Assembly (NCBI GenBank): GCA_009731375.1
Contig: BJOX01000005.1
Location: forward strand, 352,159-416,158
From: Paulinella micropora
Taxonomy: Eukaryota > Cercozoa > Imbricatea > Euglyphida
Direction of reading: 5' to 3'
Length of the DNA: 64,000 bases
Part shown: piece by piece, positions 37,101 through 47,394 of the stretch
Layout: each line of letters opens with the position of its first letter
How positions within the stretch are numbered: position 1 is the stretch's first letter
Notes under the pieces: model-generated
Databases searched by the model: none
The model's input: the letters and a program-made list of their open reading frames with translations, nothing else
What the model was told of the DNA's origin: nothing
Made by a program: the position numbers and the translations under genes

Positions 37101-38521
37101 TTAAGTCTGATCAAGAATATAGGGGATACAAGATCTTTCAGGAATGGGTCAAACAAAAGGGAGTAGAATTCTACCCCTCCCCTAAGGGTCATAGTAAGAG
37201 TAATGCGGTCATAGAGAGATCACATTTAACTATGGAAGGCCCAGCTACTGCAGCTAGACTTGATGCGGGGTTGCCCATAAGCTTCTGGACAGACATGGAG
37301 AGAAACTCAACCTATATAGAGAATAGACTCCCTAGCGCTCATGGAAAGTTTAAGGGTATTTCCCCATACGAGGCTATCTTTAGGAAAAGGCCGCTCATGT
37401 CCCACTTGAAGCCAATAGGGTGTGCAGCTATCATGAAGGTAGAGACTAAGAAAGGAGAGCCGAAAGGCGTGTCTGTTATCTTCTTAGGATATGAACCAAC
37501 AACAGGATACTATAGAGTATATGACCCTATAGGTAGACGAATTTACGGTGATTTACGCGATGTTCGGTTCGACATCAATCGTCTGGGAAAGAGAGTTGCG
37601 GCGAAAGTCCTGAAACATGATCCCCTGAAAGAGGAAAGACTCGAAAGAGTAAACTGGAAAGAGGAAAACAAAGTTCCGGTACCTCAAGTTACGGGAAAGG
37701 ATGAAGACGATAGTCAAGATGAAGAGTTCGCTGAAGCTAAAGAAATAGAGGGAGCTGACATGGGAGTTTATCCTAGAATAAAGGGATTGCCTATCTCGGG
37801 TGCCTCTAGATCGTCAGTAGTTGTGGAAAAGGAAGTTGTGGCAGTCGAGAGTGACAGTGATTTGGATGAAACCCAATCCCCACCAGCCACCGCACCGGAA
37901 ACGGTCCCTAGTGGTAATCCACCTCCTGAAAGTGATAGTGACAGTGAACCGTCAGTCAGTTCGGTAGTCTCCCATAAGAGGAAGATAGAGTCTAAGGTAA
38001 GACTGCCGAACCGACTGGATACTCTGAAAGGAGTCGCAGTAGCCGTCCCAGCCCCAGAGTTTGGTGAAAAATGGGCCAAGGCCAAGTATGGAGAGAAGTG
38101 GAGCACTCACATAAGAAAAGGGAGAACAGTTCGTCCAGGGGGAGCTATGAAGGCAATCTCAGGAAAGATGGAGCCCACGCACTATGTTGACTTTGGAGAG
38201 GGGAAAGCAGAGAGAATGTTAGATAGTGAGATAGAGAAGTATAGAGATACCTCAGTCGGTACGGACAGTCTTATTAGTATAGGTTCCCCAGTCAATGTAA
38301 GTGCTAAGAGAGTGCCTAAGTTAGGTAAGGTAGATATAGCAGTATCTCCCCATAAACCTAATCCTTCTACTTTTCGTTCTTGGAAACAAGGAGAGATTTC
38401 GAGAGATAATCTCATTCCTTCTGGCCAAAAGCGAGCAAAATCACAGAAAACAACACAAGCTAGCCATTGTGACACCTGCTGCTGTGCCTGTTGCTGTGTC
38501 TACTGCTGTGTCTGTGACTAA
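34088..38521 (+). CDS. pol: Copia Gag-protease-integrase polyprotein
   Basis: An open frame of 1,477 codons. Residues 1-250 continue Gag, with a Cys/His cluster (RCEGIVKETGKRCKW and HCEFH) instead of a standard CCHC knuckle. A long serine/acidic linker follows. The protease region lies near 640-730, with DDSA (640-643) where copia proteases usually have DSGA, followed by the typical NPELPYTLIS pattern. The integrase zinc motif (HRMTLHRG then CESCNQAK) and catalytic D946, D1008 and E1043 follow, with the DD35E spacing, then the GKFKGISPYEAIF region typical of copia integrase. The C-terminus ends in a CTG-rich repeat where the frame shifts into the reverse transcriptase. Confidence 0.88.
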   Translation: MLWLVEAEGDPAKFWKASVDKYRGLDDIAKAGRLDKLEAMQGPSSMYKVENWLTRYKTLVRQVEEDEGRPESEYKKCKRLFRLLQHLEPLATLYVTWQHMDERWEWAALTLKIVQVAQEYNNEKLYREVTTPHKSKQVVFSTVSTNKDTIPIEPVNLNYAKVWRSRKIETPDEFLIPDNKRCEGIVKETGKRCKWTLGLGRKGGPGTSAVWRLLRFKHCEFHKPKIKPDSDKSPEMTEEAKALMIAAMAEMRDPKVYERMYSGIPRDSDGCPLPPSHLAQIPSQIPVDELKVGTLALCVNSDRPRSPHVHKMDDVSNSSALSEASRDESKDEGVNESAQTDRSDREEDDEEESFEPTPGDWTNPDSSQYGQFPNKWISPSDIFTRSERKALGIGRKKVIDTPETPGSDDRVEPDDSDGETVIRRRGKGSYKSYNQVKPLPSLLPAQAASSSSSTTGHSLASGSSNTSNITSSTRPISSGQNSTEIASASNKDSGSKTTSRPSVATPPDSQPGRVESHFTQLFDAVYRGSFSVDFRSSGAYNRDETINVFYSGLRTVIEQYIVNMNLRSEDIDATQFTIGFPYLAYTDSHPFLQEILGPIPRPSPIVEPGAEEEDEEGKVKGSIMHNAHAMVNLSRDSIVDDSACSANISPNKELFTNLVKGQAKFRTANSIITTSLKGKMSVQLAGVGEEIDVVASNAVYNPELPYTLISTATWDKAGNSVLHQNGQIILLDKPVVVGEGTILAQGRRAQNNIYVWDKPGTEQLDTNLIFDPHTGQQVSERSKLAKPKKRKKKHIHHNVTATPAQQLTAPNAITNYLFCGNMSACVCGWGCDHRCDYVPYVYECDTELGEKAEDNAYHCSFLLPVARPDASKKIHFVVLHRMTLHRGEAAMERLAKAQGWTIVGKDWREAVRRCESCNQAKIRELDHSSKNKHDRNWAPGDCLVMDTQFYLVLSYDRKKYKYTIKCVASGYVKDYYLKRKNEFFEYFLEAIAFFERQTGNAVRMVKSDQEYRGYKIFQEWVKQKGVEFYPSPKGHSKSNAVIERSHLTMEGPATAARLDAGLPISFWTDMERNSTYIENRLPSAHGKFKGISPYEAIFRKRPLMSHLKPIGCAAIMKVETKKGEPKGVSVIFLGYEPTTGYYRVYDPIGRRIYGDLRDVRFDINRLGKRVAAKVLKHDPLKEERLERVNWKEENKVPVPQVTGKDEDDSQDEEFAEAKEIEGADMGVYPRIKGLPISGASRSSVVVEKEVVAVESDSDLDETQSPPATAPETVPSGNPPPESDSDSEPSVSSVVSHKRKIESKVRLPNRLDTLKGVAVAVPAPEFGEKWAKAKYGEKWSTHIRKGRTVRPGGAMKAISGKMEPTHYVDFGEGKAERMLDSEIEKYRDTSVGTDSLISIGSPVNVSAKRVPKLGKVDIAVSPHKPNPSTFRSWKQGEISRDNLIPSGQKRAKSQKTTQASHCDTCCCACCCVYCCVCD

Positions 38522-40367
38522 GCCTGCTGTTGTGATTGTAGATGCGTCTGCTGCTTTGCCAGATGTATTGCCTACTGCTGCGACAACACAAACACCACCT
38601 ATTCTATCTGTTGCTAAAGTGCTAGAGGTAGTGCCAGATCTTGCTCCTAATGCCTGCTTTTATTCTGCTATTGAATTGCCGCCTGATATCAAACCACAAG
38701 ATAAGAAGGCAGCGAGAGAAAAAGAGATTAGGCAGCAGGGGGAGTTAAAATCTTTCGAATGGGTAAGAGAGACTGAAGCGAGACGTAGCGGTAGTAAGAT
38801 AATACCTCTAACTTGGGTTGACACGGTTAAACCTGACCCGAAAGGGGGGACTTACTGTAAAGCGAGAACAGCTATTAGGGGAGATCTCATGGAACCGGGA
38901 GTTCATTATAACCCCAAACGTACATACTCGCCTACCGCACATCATCGCACGTTCTTAATGTTTGTTGCGCACGCTGCCGTACACAATAGAGATGTGAGGC
39001 TTGTTGACGTCATCACCGCATATTTGCATGCTGTTATGCCTTATCTCATATATGCGCATCCACCACCTGGTTTTGAACGTTATGGTTGGGTATGGTTGAT
39101 ACTCAAAGCATACTACGGTCATCCAGAATCAGGCAGATTATGGTATGATGTATTGAATGAGATAGTACTTAAGTATGGCTGTAGGCCTTTAACTATTGAC
39201 AAAGCGTCTTATGCGATGGTCAAAGACAACAACCCACAGCACACCACCTTGCTTACTTTTCATGTTGATGATGGTTTGCATGTTGCCAATGAGAAAGAAC
39301 ACTTAGCGTTAGTGAAATTCTTCCAAAAGGCAGGTTTGAGATGTAAAGACTTAGGGGTAGCCACGTCTTTCAAGAACATTTCAATAGACCATTTTGAGAA
39401 CGGAATTTTAGTTCATCAAATGGTTTACATTAAAGCTGTCTTAGTCAAGCTAGGATATGACGGTGTAGCCCCCGCTAAGTCCCCGAACACTTCAGAGACA
39501 GTTCGTCCCCTCAAACCTGGTCATGCTATTTTGGCGTATGATCTACGAACCCTTATTGGCGTCTTGCTTTTCGTCGCCGTCAACACCCAGCCGTTGATTG
39601 TGTGCGCTCTTAACATGGCAGCGTTGGATATGGTCCCAAACCCCCCTCGTGCGTATTCAAGAATAGATAAGATTTGTCGTTTTCTCATTACCCCCCGTGG
39701 CATTTTCTTTCGGAGGGCGGACAAGACAATCACATCTATGTGGGACTACGCGAAGCAGGGGGAGTACAAGCCTAAGCCAGTTAGCGGGTCGCCTGTTATG
39801 GATTCTTTTTTGGACGTTGACCCTAGTCACGTAGCTCAACATTCCGTAAGTCTCGGTGAGAGTGAAATTCCTAAAGAAGTTCGGCAAAAGACCCCGGTAT
39901 TTGGATATTGTGATTCCGATTTCGCTTATAGACAGGAAGATAGACGTTCCCGTAGCGGCTTCATCTTTTTCTTCCATCTAACCCCAATCTCCGTCTTTTC
40001 CAAGCTGCAGTCGGTGGTAGCCAATTCTACGGTAGAAGCCGAGATTATTGCAGCCAATGAGGCGGTGCGTGAGGCGGAAGCCATTCGGAAGGTCCTGCAA
40101 GACATGGGTTATTCTCCGGGAGTAATTCCGATCCTCGAAGATAACTCAGGTGCTATTTCATTATCGGCTCGCGGTCTCGGTGAAAATCGTACTAAACATA
40201 TCGCGGTGCGATTTCATTACCTCGTAGACAGATGTCGCGCCAAGTCCGTGCAATTGTATAAAATCGCGTCGAAGAAAAACGTGGCAGACTATCTGACAAA
40301 GCCACTCCCGCTTACGCAATTTACGCCAATTTCTGGGCATGTCGCGGTTGAAATGCCGGTAGAATAG
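38469..40367 (+). CDS. pol: Copia reverse transcriptase and RNase H
   Basis: It overlaps the previous frame by 53 bases and is in the +1 frame. Reverse transcriptase motifs are LVDVITAYLHA and FHVDDGLHV (HVDD in place of YVDD). RNase H motifs are GYCDSDFAYRQEDRRSRSG, NSTVEAEIIAANEA and EDNSGAI, then TKHIAVRFHYLVDR and VADYLTKPLP. These are full-length for a copia element, and the frame ends in TAG at 40365. The first ATG-like start is inside the overlap, so expression would need a frameshift or the shift is a mutation in the CTGCTGTG repeat. Confidence 0.9.
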   Translation: MTPAAVPVAVSTAVSVTKPAVVIVDASAALPDVLPTAATTQTPPILSVAKVLEVVPDLAPNACFYSAIELPPDIKPQDKKAAREKEIRQQGELKSFEWVRETEARRSGSKIIPLTWVDTVKPDPKGGTYCKARTAIRGDLMEPGVHYNPKRTYSPTAHHRTFLMFVAHAAVHNRDVRLVDVITAYLHAVMPYLIYAHPPPGFERYGWVWLILKAYYGHPESGRLWYDVLNEIVLKYGCRPLTIDKASYAMVKDNNPQHTTLLTFHVDDGLHVANEKEHLALVKFFQKAGLRCKDLGVATSFKNISIDHFENGILVHQMVYIKAVLVKLGYDGVAPAKSPNTSETVRPLKPGHAILAYDLRTLIGVLLFVAVNTQPLIVCALNMAALDMVPNPPRAYSRIDKICRFLITPRGIFFRRADKTITSMWDYAKQGEYKPKPVSGSPVMDSFLDVDPSHVAQHSVSLGESEIPKEVRQKTPVFGYCDSDFAYRQEDRRSRSGFIFFFHLTPISVFSKLQSVVANSTVEAEIIAANEAVREAEAIRKVLQDMGYSPGVIPILEDNSGAISLSARGLGENRTKHIAVRFHYLVDRCRAKSVQLYKIASKKNVADYLTKPLPLTQFTPISGHVAVEMPVE

Positions 40368-41924
40368 ACGTTCTTTGTTGTGTTCATGCACTCTGTACCG
40401 TGTATTACATAGCATTATTGTTTGCTTTATTTTATTGCTTGTGTATTTTGCTTTCGTCTCCTTTAATGTCTAAATACTTATCAACTAAACTCACTTTTGC
40501 TACATAACACTCCGAAAAGCGAGGGGGAGAGAGAGCCACCTATTATTACGACATTAGAAGTTATGCATTTTCTCATGATTATATCGCATGTGTCGATGAT
40601 CATTGCTGCTATATCTACATAGACTTAATCGAAGTTAATGTTAAAGTAATAGTTAATAGTAATAGTTAAGACCTGACATATAGATCGTAAACTAAGAAGA
40701 CTCGATGAGGTCATCAGGAAGCTAGGTACTATGGTTTTAGACTTGCCAGTTCAGCTAAATAGTAAACATAGTTGTCAATGTGATTGGATCGCTCATACTT
40801 TCGGTGTATGCTTGTATCTTATGACAACCATCAGATGTAATAGATAAGTAATGTTAAGAACAACCCTTAATGTTACCTCTTCAAAATTGTTTTCTGTAGT
40901 TATGTTGGTAATGCTGTGCGATTTAAAGCAAGGACTATTTCATGTTGTTGTCATATGTTGTTTCCCATGGTTACATGTTTATCTATATGCGATGACTATA
41001 AATATTACAATTAGGTGCTCGAGAAAAGGGATCCGGCATGCTCATAACTGCGTTTAGGCCTCGAGGCCCGGCATGTTTGTGTTGTTTTTTCTCTTGCTGT
41101 TTAGGTATGCCTGCGTTGTATACATAATCTTTGCCTAAAATATATGTCTTGCAGGTTAGGTCAATATTAATTTACAACTGTTTCTGTTTTATACTTGTAT
41201 GTAACTCGTAATGTGTGTATCATTTCTTTTGCACTTCTCATTACATGCGTGTGTATTGGAGTGTGCAGGCGGGTATATCCGGGGTTGCGGATGTTACGTA
41301 AATTTTACGCACACTATCATCATGTCTTATGCTTTGTCACCCATTGCAGGTACCCACATGTCCCTGACAATGAGGATCGAGACCGGATCATAAATTACTG
41401 TCTATCGGGCTTTCCCAGATAATATTATGTTAAATATATGATGTTACACCTTATATGTTCCATTTATGGCATATTTATCCAACTTCCTACTTTAGGGGTT
41501 TTTACTCATATTTGACCACAATAGAATTATGTGATACATACTTATTCAATTTAGGTCTCCCCCTTTTAGTTAGTTAGAATCAATTTAAGTCCCAGGGAAG
41601 GCAGTTTAACTGGTAGTTAGATTAAGGGATAGCACTAGAGGGGTGCGAGAGCTTCAACTACCTGTGTCACACTGCTATTCAGGGACAAGTATGTGACCCA
41701 CCCACATACTTAAAGCTATGAGCGGGGCATAGTTTTGAATGAGGGCAACTCTGTAAGCAGATCCGATGTGCTACTTCTACGAGAGTGAGAGGGAAGTGGA
41801 TAGTCGGTAGGTGTAAACATTAATTTCTAAGTTTCATCATTTTTCCGGTGAATAATATTTCCACTGTCTGAAGGATTATCTTTAATTATATGTTTTCGTA
41901 TTAATCTAAAGTAATCAGGGGGAG
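40368..41924 (+). other. Copia 3' non-coding region
   Basis: About 1.55 kb between the RNase H stop and the 3' LTR, long for a copia element. I see no coding frame. A second purine-rich tract (GCGAGGGGGAGAGAGAG) lies at about 40522. Recombined LTR or lost-gene sequence is possible. Confidence 0.6.
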
Positions 41925-42163
41925 TGATAGACTATAGTATGGTAACTACTATGTTCGTGTATTTAGCCGGGTTATGCGGGTAAATACCAGTCTCTGCTAT
42001 AATGCCACTATTACAGTCGTGGACCGATGGGACTCTTGTGCCCCCACGATGTGGGTCCATTATTGCACAGCTAACAATAGAAACCACTCGATTTAGTCGT
42101 CCGTTCTAGGAGGACGTTGTATTGTCATTAAAGTCATTCTTCGGAATACCGTAAGTATTAATA
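41925..42163 (+). repeat. 3' LTR
   Basis: Starts TGATAG right after the polypurine tract. The end is set only by the candidate TGTAC duplication; without that, the supported homology to the 5' LTR ends near 42056. Confidence 0.6.
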
Positions 42164-42168
42164 TGTAC

Positions 42169-43600
42169 CGTTACATCTTTTCAACCGGAATATTATCGTT
42201 AGGCCGGACACGGGATCATAAGTTTGCCGGGCTGGCGTGTTTTTGCCTTGGTTGTTTTGGGCTCCGCTAGTCTCCCACATTTTCTATCATCTTTGATCCT
42301 TCTTTATATAAGGACAGAAGATTAGGTTATTAGCGGAGTTGTTAGATTTGGGTAAAGGAAACAAGGGCAATCATTAAATATATTCTTTTGACCTTGAACC
42401 GACAAAAGTGGAGTCACATGCCTGTTTGCCCGGGCCCTTTAATCCAAAATTTTTCAAACCCGCAAAAACCTGTCTTTGCCAAACTTCTATACGTGACAGA
42501 GGGAAAAGATATATTACATAAGAGAGAGAGAAAATAGAAAAAGGAAGTCGATATCTAAGCTGTGTGACAAATTTGCGACTGTTCCCACATCAAACAAGTG
42601 AGAACGACAGTTTTGCAAATTGCCACAGACACGACACTCCTAGTGACACATACACATTCTTACCTGTCCTCTCCTCTACACACACATAAGCCAAACAAAA
42701 CATACTGTAGAGAGACATCATAGAGAGACCAAAGAGGGGATAAAGTGTAGTTGGTTGGGTGTGTAAGGGGACAGACGATAATACTCGTAACCAATCTGAT
42801 TTCCCCACACACACAGACAAACCACATCACAATCCTCATCTGTTATATCACAACAGACCACACAGACACACAAATCCGTTTTCACATATTAACACACATT
42901 CGTTCTGACCTTTCTTGCTCATTCCTACGCATTTCCAGTGCAAACAAGAACAGAGAGCAAAAGAAAACTGACAGAAAACAGAAACGATTGCTGTGCACCA
43001 AAGTCTGTTTGTGTAATTTAGCCCTCACCCAACCCTAACATTGCACCAATCTTGCAGTGGGTAGGGAGGCTAGTTGGTGGAAATATAGGCCACCACAACA
43101 AGAGATAGAGTGACGTCACAATTGTCAAAAATAAGCTAACAATGCGCGCGAGTCCATCTTTTACACTCACAACACACCCTATCCTCGCCCACCTACATCG
43201 CCTAGGTCATCAAGGGTTAGGACAAGGTTTCCAAAGCAGCGTAGCCACTACTGCTCCTCAAGTAGTCATCCTCCACCTACGCACTCGGTAGGTTCGTTCC
43301 ACCCCACATTCACAGACCTGCAGCGTTACCTAAGGGCATCTGGGAGTCCCATCCAGGGACTGGAAACCCACCAAGGGAATCCAAACGATAAAAAGGGGTG
43401 AGCAGGTAGCTCCCTAGTCCTTTTCCACCAGTCTTACGGTGAAGGGAGCCCCAACTTCTGATTTTTTTTTCGGAAGAATCGTTTTTCCATTTATACCCTC
43501 AGCTGTCAAGTCGTGTTTGTGCATTTAGGGTGCACCAGTTCCAACCTCAACTGGTAAAAGTCTGTGCAAGCAACGAGCTTCCCTGCCCAAAGGGAGGGGT
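42169..43600. other. Flank between the two LTR elements, possibly gypsy 5' leader
   Basis: Non-coding sequence, CA-rich in 42660-42900. No direct copy of the region after 53335 is visible, so I cannot mark a gypsy 5' LTR. TTTATATAAGG at 42304 is TATA-like. Confidence 0.5.
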
Positions 43601-43617
43601 GAGTAATCTCGACTCTC

Positions 43618-43625
43618 TATATAAA
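43618..43625 (+). promoter_or_regulatory. TATA-box-like element upstream of gypsy gag
   Basis: TATATAAA about 325 nt before the Gag ATG at 43949. The distance would suit an LTR promoter, but the LTR is not identified. Confidence 0.35.
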
Positions 43626-43948
43626 CTCACCATCTCTTGCTTACATACACAAACATAGGGAAAAAAAAAGAAAAGATAAGAACGAGAAACAAAAAGAGAA
43701 ACCAAATAACAAAAACGATTTTCTCTTTCTCTCTTTTCCCTTTTTCCTATCTACAGACAACGAACGAACTACTACCCAAGACGACAACCAGCTAACGTCT
43801 TACATAAAAACAAGCAGCTGAAGGGTTCGACAAAACGGATCAACCAAACCGTTCCGACAAACCTGTCGATCCACCCATACGTCGACGACGTATTCCTAAA
43901 CTCAACCTCAATCGCATATTCGTCGCAGCTTCCCAGGGCACCCAAGAC

Positions 43949-46918
43949 ATGTCCTCACCGAGGAACACCCCTCCTACGGACCAAAAATTGTCAGCCCCGT
44001 CACCAGGAAGTCGAGGCTCTGGGACACCAGTAGGGACGAATCCCTTCCAGACCCCAGCTCCAGCCCGTGACGAGCAATCTGTGCAACCAATCCCCCAGTC
44101 GCCATGGAGGGATGCACAGAATGCCATAATAATTGCGAGACCAATCATCCCGGTCACCTCTATCCCCCTGATCAACTCCGACCAAGCGCTCGCGGGTTGG
44201 CCCACAACCCCACCAGCGGCAGCGGATCAGGTTTCCTTCCTCGAGTGCCCTCCTCAAATCCCTAACAACTTGTATGGGGATCCAGCACAGTGGGGACGAA
44301 GCACTGTGCTCGTGGATGGCAAGGTTAAGATCTTGGGTCTTGCCTCCATGGTTGAAAAGGGGATGGGTACTTTAGAGGATGCCATCCATTTGTGGGAGAC
44401 CATATGCGTCTGGAGGGACAGACATCTCGACGACGCATGGTCTGAGTACCACTCACAAATCCCTCGACTGCAAAAGACCCTCTTCTGCAGTAAATATACC
44501 AATGAGTACCCCACACTCCTGGCAGCTGCAACCGGCCCTGACGCGAACGGTGCTGAGACAGTGATCTGGCCCACAGTCGGATTCCTAACTATCCAGCTGT
44601 CCACACTGAAGTCTCGGCACACAGTTACGCAGAAGGCTTTCCAAAACTTCCAAACGGTCTGGGGATCTACCCTAATCGAGACTATGTATTGGAAGCAAGC
44701 TGTCATTCCAGAGTCATCGCCAGACCATGGGGACTTCCTATTGTTTTGTGAGGCCGCGGAAGGCTTTGGCGACGGTGCCACAGCCTTTAGCTGCTTGAAT
44801 ATCGCGGACCTTATCTCTTGGCTGCGAACACCCACCTTCGGGGCGGTCCGCATCGACGGCCAAAGCGACCCTAACGCACAGCCGCCGTACCTTGCCCCGC
44901 ACCCAGCGGCCATCCTCCACCTCCTCAATTACTACACGATCGCGGACCTTATCCTCCAGGCCATCACAGACTGTTTACGGATCCAAATCGCCGTACTAGT
45001 CACTGGCACTTATGGAAGGAATAATCCGGTTCCCGACGGTAGCTCCATTATAACTTTCCGTATGCGCCCCCCTGCGTGGGACGGACACCACGGGCACCCA
45101 CCAACAGGAGGTCCACCTGTACCACCCCCGCCGAAGCCAAAGACAAAGGAGGAAGAGGCTAGTCACAAACGCGTAAGCTCCGCGTTGGACGCCCTCCGTA
45201 AACAAGTCACCTTCGGCTGGTCCGAGCAGAACCAATCTGCGAGGCTACCATACCAACAGGGGCTGAAGCTGGTACTGGCATATGCGGCCCTAGACCGCGT
45301 TGTGGGCTCTTTTAGCTTGACCAGCGCTGACGTCAAGCAGTTGTTAAACAGCTTGGTCGGTTTCTGGCCCTCTCAGACCCTCCTCACAGGGGACTGGCCT
45401 CAATGGCAGAATGAGGGTATGGACAAGGTCACGAAGGGGGAATTGACCACTGATGCCTTGCCGCATTACATGTTGGAACGCTTCGTCCACGCGGCAGGGT
45501 GGGGCTTCATTACCTCCCCTCTTGAAGTCGAAGACCTTGTCCAGGACACGGCCAGACGAATGTGGGAAGAAGACGTGGCGATCACATCGATCGTCGATCT
45601 ACCACAGAAACTTCTTACCACCCTGGTCAGATCCGACTTCGCCTCTCTCCTTATGGCGGTCTTGAGCGGGATCGTTAAGGCCGCTCCACAAGCAGGCCGG
45701 ACGGTAGGCGAGACCTACGTCAGACAAGTCATCGCCCGAGCACAGGACGAAGATGGCAACGCCTTCTCAATCGCCCTCTTCCGCACCGATCGCTTATGCG
45801 AAGTGGCGAGATGGCTCCGCCCGGACTTCAATGTCCACATCTTCACCGCTCATAGGGCCGAACGTCTTAAACGGGCGGAAGTCTTGATGCGCGCAATGAC
45901 GACTGTCGGCTCTCAGCTCGAAGACCATCAGAGTCTGGCGCACCAACCTTTCGACGTGTGGGCTTTTATGACGGGCTCCACCCGGTCCTACCAACGACGT
46001 CGATCGTGGTCGAGCTCTCCAAGCGCGTCCTCGAGCTCGTCCAGCTCATCCAGCAGCTCGTACGCTCCACCGCCACCCAACCTCCCATATGGTGGGGCGT
46101 CCGGCTCGACGACGTCGCCCAACCCGTATGCGCCTGCACCGCCAAATCCATACGTGCAAACAACACCGCCGGTATACACACCACAGTATTCCGCGGGTTG
46201 TTATCTGCCCATCTACACACCGCCATCGGGCTTCACGTCCCCACCACCCCCAATGTCACCTCCGCCGGTGCCCCAAAACCAAGGCGGCAGCGCAAGTGAC
46301 GGGCGGTCGGGCAAACGGAAGCAGAGCGACGGGGCAGGCTCACGACAGACAAAGAGCAAGCCGCTGGCTAACGCTCCGATTGACAAGGGGCCATCCAATT
46401 GCACCTACGGTCTTTTCAACGAGACTGTCACGGGCAATCCCCACCCGAACCCGAGCGCGGAGTGTTGCGACCACGCAATGCACGCCATCGTGTTCAACCC
46501 GTTGAACGACCCCCGACTATGGGTCCCACCATGCCAGTGGTCGAACGCCTGCCAATACCAGCACCCACCTCGGGGCGCAGCGCGGGTGGAACCTACCAAA
46601 TGGTACATCCGACGCTGGTATATCGGCCGTTCTAATGTCAGGACCAACAACACCTGGGTCCCCAATCCAAAGGACCAACCCAACCAGGGCATCCTCATCC
46701 CGGATGTCCATTCCGACGGTACCACGTTCTTCCTGAACCCGGGGCAAAACCCGAGCTGGTTGTCTTCATACGACGCCGGGGTCAAGGTCTGCGTCGACAG
46801 ATTCAAGATCATGGGCAGGAAGTACGATGAGTTTGCCTGCTACATGCCAGGCAAGGAACACCTGATCGGCAACCAGGCGGCAGCGAAAAAGGGCAAGAAG
46901 AGGGCCAAGAAGAACTAA
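43949..46918 (+). CDS. gag: Gypsy Gag-like protein, 989 residues
   Basis: Long open frame from an ATG at 43949, much larger than typical gypsy Gag. It has a proline/serine-rich N-terminus, a globular part (about 90-330), a second globular part (about 400-650), then a serine, proline and tyrosine-rich linker (680-790) and a C-terminal part with Cys/His residues (SAECCDHAMHA, PPCQWSNACQYQH) and a very basic tail (KKGKKRAKKN). I see no CCHC zinc knuckle. Assignment rests on its place before the protease and its colinearity with the element. A fused cargo domain at the C-terminus is possible. Confidence 0.7.
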   Translation: MSSPRNTPPTDQKLSAPSPGSRGSGTPVGTNPFQTPAPARDEQSVQPIPQSPWRDAQNAIIIARPIIPVTSIPLINSDQALAGWPTTPPAAADQVSFLECPPQIPNNLYGDPAQWGRSTVLVDGKVKILGLASMVEKGMGTLEDAIHLWETICVWRDRHLDDAWSEYHSQIPRLQKTLFCSKYTNEYPTLLAAATGPDANGAETVIWPTVGFLTIQLSTLKSRHTVTQKAFQNFQTVWGSTLIETMYWKQAVIPESSPDHGDFLLFCEAAEGFGDGATAFSCLNIADLISWLRTPTFGAVRIDGQSDPNAQPPYLAPHPAAILHLLNYYTIADLILQAITDCLRIQIAVLVTGTYGRNNPVPDGSSIITFRMRPPAWDGHHGHPPTGGPPVPPPPKPKTKEEEASHKRVSSALDALRKQVTFGWSEQNQSARLPYQQGLKLVLAYAALDRVVGSFSLTSADVKQLLNSLVGFWPSQTLLTGDWPQWQNEGMDKVTKGELTTDALPHYMLERFVHAAGWGFITSPLEVEDLVQDTARRMWEEDVAITSIVDLPQKLLTTLVRSDFASLLMAVLSGIVKAAPQAGRTVGETYVRQVIARAQDEDGNAFSIALFRTDRLCEVARWLRPDFNVHIFTAHRAERLKRAEVLMRAMTTVGSQLEDHQSLAHQPFDVWAFMTGSTRSYQRRRSWSSSPSASSSSSSSSSSSYAPPPPNLPYGGASGSTTSPNPYAPAPPNPYVQTTPPVYTPQYSAGCYLPIYTPPSGFTSPPPPMSPPPVPQNQGGSASDGRSGKRKQSDGAGSRQTKSKPLANAPIDKGPSNCTYGLFNETVTGNPHPNPSAECCDHAMHAIVFNPLNDPRLWVPPCQWSNACQYQHPPRGAARVEPTKWYIRRWYIGRSNVRTNNTWVPNPKDQPNQGILIPDVHSDGTTFFLNPGQNPSWLSSYDAGVKVCVDRFKIMGRKYDEFACYMPGKEHLIGNQAAAKKGKKRAKKN

Positions 46919-46940
46919 CCCTGCCCCCGCTAGCCCACCG

Positions 46941-47273
46941 TTGCCCCAGAGCACAACATCATCAAATAAGGACCGTCAGCTGAAGACGCCCACATCGGGG
47001 ACAGTCACAGAGCAGCCACCCCTTTTGGCTAAGACTCTCACTCCCTCAGCACCGGATCCATCACGGACCAGCAGTCCGTCCATAGATATCGAGGCCCCAG
47101 CCTCCCTAGATTTTAAAAGCGTTGCGACGCGGGTAGAGGATATAGTGATGGATAGCGACGCCAACCGTCGGGAGCGTGCACCGAACGAGCCGGTCACGGT
47201 CACTGATCTTCCCATAAAGATCGGTTTATCCAATCCCTCACCCAAAGACTGTTGCAGCGGCAACGCCTGCTAA
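46941..47273 (+). CDS. pol: Gypsy pol N-terminal fragment
   Basis: A serine/proline-rich frame of 110 codons between Gag and protease, ending just as the sense continues in the frame of the protease. It reads as linker sequence without a domain. It is probably the 5' part of pol, separated by a small indel near 47265. Confidence 0.5.
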   Translation: MPQSTTSSNKDRQLKTPTSGTVTEQPPLLAKTLTPSAPDPSRTSSPSIDIEAPASLDFKSVATRVEDIVMDSDANRRERAPNEPVTVTDLPIKIGLSNPSPKDCCSGNAC

Positions 47274-47394
47274 CGATTCTGACACGATCACACCAAGTCC
47301 GTGTGATGGGAGGGCAGCCAATCGGCCCTCGGACCCTCGCGTAAGACGCGCGAGACCTGTTAGTGTCCGGCAGGTAGAAAAACCTGCCCCTTTT

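Larger units (their letters stand above)
33618..42163 (+). mobile_element. Ty1/copia LTR retrotransposon, about 8.5 kb
   Basis: LTR sequence starting TGATAGACTATAGTATGG occurs at 33618 and 41925. Between them are Gag, protease, integrase and then reverse transcriptase/RNase H, the copia order. A polypurine tract (CAGGGGGAG) sits directly before the 3' LTR at 41925. TGTAC at 33613-33617 and 42164-42168 could be the 5-bp target duplication, which would make the 3' LTR about 239 bp. The 5' LTR matches only its first 140 bp or so and then runs into gag, so its 3' part seems deleted. Two frame changes break the coding region. Codons are A/T-ending, unlike the gypsy element downstream. Confidence 0.9.

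Noticed and set aside
43840-44928. Minus-strand frames opposite gypsy Gag
   Set aside because: Shadows of a GC-rich coding strand.
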